This document shows positions 6,353-9,939 of a stretch of DNA of 9,939 nucleotides, piece after piece. Each line of letters opens with the position of its first letter. Within the stretch, counting starts at the first letter, position 1. Origin of the DNA: Candidatus Saccharimonadota bacterium (lineage in GTDB: Bacteria > Patescibacteriota > Saccharimonadia > Saccharimonadales > Saccharimonadaceae); NCBI GenBank assembly GCA_020428265.1, contig JAGQND010000025.1, positions 1 to 9,939 on the forward strand. Reading direction: 5' to 3'. Under the pieces are notes generated by a model. That model worked only from the letters and a program-made list of their open reading frames with translations, had not been told where the DNA came from and searched no databases. Made by a program: the position numbers and the translations under genes.

Positions 6353-6706
6353 TTACACCAGCCGAAACTCAATACCAACTACTCCATACCTGCTTTCATC
6401 GTCAGGAGTATAAAATTCGCGTACTTGCGCTTCAAGTTGCGCTTGGCTCTCACCACCAAATTCCGCAGGCTTCCTACTGGCAAACAACTCGCTAAAATTC
6501 CTGTAATGCAGGAGCTCCGCAACCTCAACTAATAACGTAGCGCCATCCACACGACTCGTAAATTCAATATTATCACCAACTTTTATCAGCCTACGTTTTT
6601 CATCATTTAGGCGTGACTCTATAGTTTTCTCGCCCGCCACAATCGCAGCAAACACTTCACCTTCTACGCGCATTTTATGAGTATTCATATCTGTTAATTT
6701 TAACAC
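6353..6706 (-). CDS. ASCH-domain protein
   Basis: A 117-aa protein with the ASCH (PUA-like) fold, a family that binds RNA and in some members acts on nucleosides such as N4-acetylcytidine. Visible landmarks are FAAIVAGEKTIESRLND (19-35, the F..I..G.KT.E.R signature), IKVGDNIEF (41-49, the GD.I.F strand) and the C-terminal YGVVGIEFRLV strand. The start at 6706 is a GTG with AAGGGG 4 nt upstream; ATG codons at residues 7 and 12 lack a ribosome site but cannot be excluded. It is transcribed towards lemA but separated from it by a promoter, so co-transcription may be partial. The substrate is unknown, and no clear terminator follows the stop. Confidence 0.85.
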   Translation of the reverse strand: MLKLTDMNTHKMRVEGEVFAAIVAGEKTIESRLNDEKRRLIKVGDNIEFTSRVDGATLLVEVAELLHYRNFSELFASRKPAEFGGESQAQLEAQVREFYTPDDESRYGVVGIEFRLV

Positions 6707-6730
6707 ACTACCCCTTAACTATATTCATAT

Positions 6731-6769
6731 CAAAATAAAAATCCAGGGGTTGCCTAGATTTTCATTTTG
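6731..6769 (-). terminator. second tRNA-associated terminator hairpin (17-bp stem)
   Basis: Arms 6731-6747 and 6753-6769 pair over 17 positions with a 5-nt loop (6748-6752) as minus-strand RNA. The two non-Watson-Crick pairs are G-U on the minus strand and C-A on the plus strand, which supports minus-strand transcription. The 3' arm includes a TTTTT run. It directly follows a CCA-ending copy of the tRNA acceptor strand (6766-6785), like the terminator after the intact tRNA-Leu. Confidence 0.65.
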
Positions 6770-6785
6770 GTGCGCTGGGCGGGAA
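6766..6785 (-). repeat. detached copy of the tRNA-Leu 3' end
   Basis: Twenty bases, TTCCCGCCCAGCGCACCAAA on the minus strand, are identical to 6903-6922, the T-arm 3' strand, acceptor 3' strand and CCA of tRNA-Leu. The offset between the copies is 137 bp. No tRNA body precedes this copy: there is no TTCGA T-loop and no matching 5' acceptor strand. It could be a decayed tandem tRNA or a remnant attachment site. Confidence 0.8.
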
Positions 6786-6787
6786 GT

Positions 6788-6841
6788 CCGTAGGGCAAAG
6801 CGCCGTCGCCATAAATGGCCGGGCTTTGGCGAACCCTGCGG
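6788..6841 (+). other. structured segment between the two tRNA-end copies
   Basis: Read on the plus strand, four nested stems fold over this segment: 6788-6795 with 6834-6841 (8 bp, one wobble), 6796-6801 with 6823-6828 (6 bp), 6803-6805 with 6820-6822, and 6808-6811 with 6816-6819 closing a UAAA loop. A 5-nt bulge (6829-6833) lies on the 3' side. The minus strand forms the same fold with one C-A mismatch. No promoter or known RNA family was recognised. Confidence 0.4.
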
Positions 6842-6865
6842 TTTAGATCCCTGAACTCCGTTCAA

Positions 6866-6908
6866 ACCAAATAAAAAACCCAGGACAAGCCTGGATTGTT
6901 TATTTGGT
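6866..6908 (-). terminator. tRNA-Leu terminator with stem extended to the CCA end
   Basis: The inner stem 6877-6884 with 6890-6897 (8 bp, one G-U on the minus strand) has a 5-nt loop and a T-run at 6873-6878, a usual Rho-independent terminator. An outer stem 6866-6874 with 6900-6908 is a perfect 9-bp match (ACCAAATAA with TTATTTGGT) and contains the tRNA discriminator base and CCA. In the precursor the tRNA 3' end can therefore pair with the terminator. Confidence 0.8.
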
Positions 6909-6990
6909 GCGCTGGGCGGGAATCGAACCCGCACGTCTTTTGGACAAGGGATTTTAAGTCCCTCGCGTCTACCAATTCCGCCACCGGCGC
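6905..6990 (-). tRNA. tRNA-Leu (anticodon UAA)
   Basis: An 86-nt class II tRNA with encoded CCA (6905-6907). The acceptor is GCGCCGG with CCAGCGC (6 pairs and a C5-A68 mismatch) and discriminator A. The 3-bp D stem encloses GAATTGGTAGA; the anticodon stem AGGGA/TCCCT carries loop CTTAAAA, anticodon TAA, which reads UUA. The long variable arm has a GTC/GAC stem, and the T arm is GCGGG, TTCGATT, CCCGC. Leu identity follows from the anticodon, the long variable arm and the A discriminator. It decodes UUA and, with modified U34, UUG. Confidence 0.96.
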
Positions 6991-7006
6991 GTGTGATAGT
7001 ACCTTT

Positions 7007-7033
7007 ATTGTAAATGTAAAATACACTCTACAA
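7007..7033 (-). promoter_or_regulatory. possible tRNA-Leu promoter
   Basis: The minus strand has TACAAT (7007-7012), with TTGTAG (7028-7033) 15 nt upstream. The spacing is shorter than ideal. It would start transcription near 7000, about 10 nt before the tRNA. Confidence 0.35.
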
Positions 7034-7067
7034 CGAACTCGCGAGCGCGTCTACGCATAATTTGCGT

Positions 7068-7097
7068 TTCACGCAGCCGCCACCGATATATTATACT
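7068..7097 (+). promoter_or_regulatory. promoter for a probably leaderless hydrolase mRNA
   Basis: TATACT (7092-7097) ends only 7 nt before the ATG at 7105, so transcription should begin at or next to the A of the start codon. TTCACG (7068-7073) lies 18 nt upstream as a weak -35. No Shine-Dalgarno sequence precedes the ATG; the bases are all A, T and one C. The palindrome CTCGCGAG lies further upstream (7038-7045). Confidence 0.5.
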
Positions 7098-7104
7098 ATA
7101 TCTT

Positions 7105-7692
7105 ATGAGACAAATCTTGATAATTCACGGCGGTACGAGTTATTCTTCACGCGAGGGATATTTAAACAATCTAAAATCAATGCAAATTGACTATGAGCGC
7201 ATGCGTCCGCGCAAAAGCTGGAAACTGTGGCTAGCCGAACAACTGCCCGATGATGACGTACTAACACCTAGTATGCCCTGCGCTGACAACGCCGTATACG
7301 ACGAGTGGGTCCTAATGTTCGAAAAAATCCTACCCTCACTTACTGGAGATGTACGCTTAATCGGCCACAGCCTAGGCGCAATGTTCCTAGCCAAATACTT
7401 GCAACAAAACCCACTCCAGCACAAAGCCACGCAAATTATCCTGATAGCCGGCGGCTACAACGACGACAGCCTAGAAGACCTAGGTAGCTTTAGCGTAGAA
7501 TCCGCCACAAACCTACCACAAAGTAGCGACGACATACACCTACTACACAGCACCGACGACCCAGTCGTACCATACGCTGAACTAGCCAAATTCCAAGCCG
7601 ACATACCGCAAGCAACAGTGCACACCTTCTCCGACAAAGCCCATTTCAACGACACCGAATTCCCAGAACTCGTAGAAATATTAAATCATTAA
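7105..7692 (+). CDS. small alpha/beta-hydrolase (RBBP9/YdeN-like)
   Basis: A 195-aa serine hydrolase or esterase of the short RBBP9/YdeN-like alpha/beta-hydrolase type. The protein opens with strand 1 and an oxyanion-type HGG turn (ILIIHGGTSYSS, 4-15). The nucleophile elbow is GHSLGA (87-92, Ser89), the acid is in STDDPVVP (149-156, likely D152), and the base is His180 in KAHFN. The lid region is short. The substrate is unknown; this group includes carboxylesterases and many proteins of unproven activity. No signal peptide is present, so it should be cytoplasmic. It has its own promoter but no ribosome site, and ends 9 bp before the stop of the convergent permease gene, with no terminator visible between them. 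Confidence 0.88.
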   Translation: MRQILIIHGGTSYSSREGYLNNLKSMQIDYERMRPRKSWKLWLAEQLPDDDVLTPSMPCADNAVYDEWVLMFEKILPSLTGDVRLIGHSLGAMFLAKYLQQNPLQHKATQIILIAGGYNDDSLEDLGSFSVESATNLPQSSDDIHLLHSTDDPVVPYAELAKFQADIPQATVHTFSDKAHFNDTEFPELVEILNH

Positions 7693-7701
7693 CAAAAACA
7701 C

Positions 7702-9675
7702 TTATTCATCGCGCATATCACTAATAGGGTTGCGGCGGACATTACGAATAAGTGGTTGAATACTTGCAATAATACTAATGACAAATATAGAACCCACGAC
7801 CACAGTGAGAAGTGGGGATTCAATGTTAAATAAACTGAATCTTGGTGCGTCATCTATAATACCAAATAGAGCGACAGCGGTGTCGGAGAGCGTACTTCCA
7901 TAAAAAGAATCAACTACAAAAGCAACAGCTACGCCAAGTACCGTAGAAACGATTGCTATTTGAAGTGCAACTAAAAACACATATAAAAGATAGATAGTAG
8001 CTACATCATGGCGCCTGGCGCCCATAGCACGGTACACAGCAGTCTCCTTTCGGTTCTCCGTCATAATACGCGAGATCGTAAACCATATAATTATCGCAGC
8101 CAACCCTAACACTACGGGAAACGCCACGCTAGATATCTTATTAAACAATTTACTAATCTCATCCAGGATTAAATAATTTGACCCGTAAGGTCTAGCGATA
8201 AAACGTTTTGCACAATCCGAGGCAGATTCACGGCAAGTCTCATTGTCCAAGAAGGCACGGGCGTCCTTGACAGTCGAAAATTCGAGAATTCGAGCAGCAA
8301 AATCCTTATCTATAAGCGCAGCTTGCACGATAGTTCCAGCGCCCTCTTGTTTCTGAATATCGTACACTTTTCTATTATTTGGCAATACATCGTACAGCTG
8401 AATAGGAATTTCTATACTAGATATATCACCCTGTGGCGACACCAATAGACTTTTAATATAATCCTCAACACTCTTAGTGTAGTCGAGAAAAGGCTGCGCA
8501 TACCTTACGCCAACTATCTGAAATGTTAATAGTTTATGTACTGGTGCGACATACGTACCGAGCTTATTCTGCACTGCCTCCAGTTTGAGCTCCGCTTGCT
8601 TCTCGCCAGCAGTACGTGTATCTTGCTTAATTGTAATATCACCACATGCCTCCTTAGGGTAATCGTAAATCAAACTCGGTTTTTGATACTCCTTACTATT
8701 TTCATTATTTTTCATCTCCACATAGTCACGCTGAATCTTCTCAAGCATTACCTGCTCAGTTGAATTACGGTAACAGGCTTGGTAAGTCTGGCCGTTTAGT
8801 TTCTCTTGTATGTCTTTGAGCCATGTCTTTTTTTCACTCGAATTTTTCGGCTCTTCACCGATACTGACCTTCTTGCCAAACAACGAAGCTGCCTCTTGAG
8901 CAGACACGACAACCGGGATACCCTTTAATTCTGATGAATCAGTTGGAAGGATATAACGAGATAAATTCTTCTGGTCAGTAAAACTATACACACCATTATA
9001 AATAGCATGGGTAAAATATCCGTAATCTCCAAAATCACCACCAGTTTTCGGCTCAGATACCCCAAAGTCCTCCTTGCCATCTTGAATAAAACGCAATCTT
9101 GGAATGGACGGAATTGCGCTTGGCTGATCCACGATAGTATAGCCGCTCGCTCCATATCTTGCACCAATCTCTCTTAAGTCACTTGCCTTATTCGCTGCTG
9201 TTTTAGCATACTCTTCAAACTTTCGTACATTCATTGCCTGAATAACTGGCGAAAAGAAATTCACTTTAACTCGCTGCTCCTCGGGCAACTTTTTATCCGC
9301 AAAAGCGTACGGTTCTAAAGCGGGTACTTCCGTCGCTTTATCATATTCAAGTTTGAGGGATTTATACTTATCTTGCAAATCCTGATAATATTGCCTTTCA
9401 AAAGCCCTGATCTTACGAATTTCATCTAGAGTTGGTGTGAGATTAAAGCTGATTTTATCGTATGGTATGTTGGGTTGCGACTTAACAAGATACTTATCGT
9501 TGCCGGATTTTTTAATAAACACCACGGCGCTCTTTTCGGCACCGCTAAAGACAATGACCGTGGCAATAAGAGTGGCAAACAAAAGACTCGAAACTATAAT
9601 AGATGCTATAAGCACTCCTCGTTTTGAGCGTAATTTAGTTCGCGCAAGCTTTAGTGCATAATACGGTCTAATCAT
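7702..9675 (-). CDS. FtsX-like ABC transporter permease (MacB type)
   Basis: A 657-aa permease with the four-segment plan of MacB/LolC-type (type VII) ABC exporters: TM1 at about 22-44, a large external domain (about 45-515), then three C-terminal TM segments (about 516-537, 560-588 and 620-643) forming the FtsX domain. The cytoplasmic loop MTENRKETAVYRAMGARRHD (538-557) and the tail NPISDMRDE are typical. The external domain, about 470 residues, is roughly twice that of E. coli MacB. It starts with a charged helical stretch (85-115) that may be a coiled coil, and it holds the protein's only four Cys (C301, C344, C481, C488). The ATG at 9675 overlaps the ATPase stop as ATGA, so the two are translationally coupled. 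The substrate is unknown; mechanotransmission, peptide export and lipoprotein release are all possible in this family. Confidence 0.92.
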   Translation of the reverse strand: MIRPYYALKLARTKLRSKRGVLIASIIVSSLLFATLIATVIVFSGAEKSAVVFIKKSGNDKYLVKSQPNIPYDKISFNLTPTLDEIRKIRAFERQYYQDLQDKYKSLKLEYDKATEVPALEPYAFADKKLPEEQRVKVNFFSPVIQAMNVRKFEEYAKTAANKASDLREIGARYGASGYTIVDQPSAIPSIPRLRFIQDGKEDFGVSEPKTGGDFGDYGYFTHAIYNGVYSFTDQKNLSRYILPTDSSELKGIPVVVSAQEAASLFGKKVSIGEEPKNSSEKKTWLKDIQEKLNGQTYQACYRNSTEQVMLEKIQRDYVEMKNNENSKEYQKPSLIYDYPKEACGDITIKQDTRTAGEKQAELKLEAVQNKLGTYVAPVHKLLTFQIVGVRYAQPFLDYTKSVEDYIKSLLVSPQGDISSIEIPIQLYDVLPNNRKVYDIQKQEGAGTIVQAALIDKDFAARILEFSTVKDARAFLDNETCRESASDCAKRFIARPYGSNYLILDEISKLFNKISSVAFPVVLGLAAIIIWFTISRIMTENRKETAVYRAMGARRHDVATIYLLYVFLVALQIAIVSTVLGVAVAFVVDSFYGSTLSDTAVALFGIIDDAPRFSLFNIESPLLTVVVGSIFVISIIASIQPLIRNVRRNPISDMRDE

Positions 9676-9939
9676 ACAATCACCCCATCTTTTAATTCAA
9701 TAATACGGTCTGCTTGCCTAGCAATATCAACATCGTGCGTCACAACCACTACGGTAGTCCCCAGCTCGTCACGAATCTTGCGAAATAAATCTATAATTGA
9801 CTTACTATTTTTAGAATCTAGATTTCCAGTGGGTTCGTCTGCAAGAATAATGCGCGGGTTGTTCACAAGTGCACGCGCAATCGCAGCGCGCTGAATTTGC
9901 CCGCCAGACAGTTCTTTGGGATAGTGCTGCGCTCGCTCT
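9672..9939 (-). CDS. MacB/LolD-type ABC ATPase, C-terminal part (5' end outside window)
   Basis: The C-terminal half of an ABC nucleotide-binding domain that powers the permease encoded next to it. The frame is open to the window edge, so the GTG at 9866 is internal. In order it shows the signature LSGGQIQRAAIARAL, Walker B IILADEPTG with its catalytic Glu, the D-loop GNLD, and the H-loop VVVVTHD, ending with ADRIIELKDGVIV. The GNLDS sequence and short tail are typical of the MacB/LolD/FtsE group. Walker A and the Q-loop lie outside the window. Its TGA stop overlaps the permease ATG (ATGA, 9672-9675). Confidence 0.95.
   Translation of the reverse strand, partial: ERAQHYPKELSGGQIQRAAIARALVNNPRIILADEPTGNLDSKNSKSIIDLFRKIRDELGTTVVVVTHDVDIARQADRIIELKDGVIV

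Noticed and set aside
6725..6934. 69-residue minus-strand ORF beginning MRVRFPPSAP
   Set aside because: Its first codons are the tRNA-Leu T arm and acceptor, and the rest crosses the terminators and the structured segment. This start is a well-known translation artefact of tRNA 3' ends.
7038..7045. CTCGCGAG palindrome as an operator
   Set aside because: Eight bases is too short to support an operator, and no repeat of it was noticed in the window.
9672..9866. 64-residue ATPase fragment as a complete gene
   Set aside because: The reading frame continues through the LSGGQ signature to the window edge, so it is a cut gene and not a pseudogene.
1..9939. CRISPR array, insertion sequence or integrase
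   Set aside because: No spaced direct repeats, terminal inverted repeats with transposase, or recombinase motifs were seen.

Overview
The window most likely comes from a member of the Candidate Phyla Radiation, probably Candidatus Saccharibacteria (TM7). This is an inference from gene content and layout: a LemA-HtpX pair beside a Lys-rich membrane protein and ligA, stand-alone salvage-type enzymes, a MacB-like ABC exporter, tight overlapping genes and moderate GC. UGA acts as a stop codon (the membrane protein and the ABC ATPase both end on TGA), so the genetic code is the standard one and not the UGA=Gly code of Gracilibacteria. No 16S rRNA or other phylogenetic marker is present to settle the phylum.

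Layout. 1-749 (+) is the 3' part of an aminoglycoside-phosphotransferase-fold kinase cut by the window edge. Its 3' end overlaps by 23 bp a convergent orotate-phosphoribosyltransferase-like gene (727-1251, -). At 1291-1660 (-) lies a compact transcription unit: a promoter that starts inside the ligA stop region, a 5' hairpin, a strong RBS, a GC-rich 78-codon gene of unknown function, and two tandem hairpins, the second a terminator. From 6320 down to 1652 (-) runs an operon of lemA, htpX, a polytopic membrane protein with a histone-H1-like basic tail, and ligA. Its junctions are 9 bp, TAATG and a 23-bp overlap. An ASCH-domain gene (6353-6706, -) lies upstream of it.

6707-7104 is an RNA-rich intergenic stretch. 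It holds tRNA-Leu(UAA), an unusually long terminator hairpin that pairs with the tRNA CCA end, and a second, tRNA-less copy of the acceptor 3' strand plus a similar hairpin 137 bp away. A structured segment lies between the two copies. 7105-7692 (+) is a small alpha/beta hydrolase with what looks like a leaderless promoter. 7702-9939 (-) is the end of a MacB/LolD-type ABC exporter: an ATPase cut by the window edge, joined by an ATGA overlap to an FtsX-like permease with a very large external domain.

The genes suggest membrane and envelope maintenance (LemA, HtpX, membrane protein, ABC exporter) together with DNA repair and replication (LigA) and salvage or housekeeping enzymes. The points most worth a second look are the LigA that has lost all four zinc-finger cysteines, the unrecognised small gene with its two hairpins, and the duplicated tRNA 3' end with its extended hairpin. 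No CRISPR array, insertion sequence or integrase is visible.
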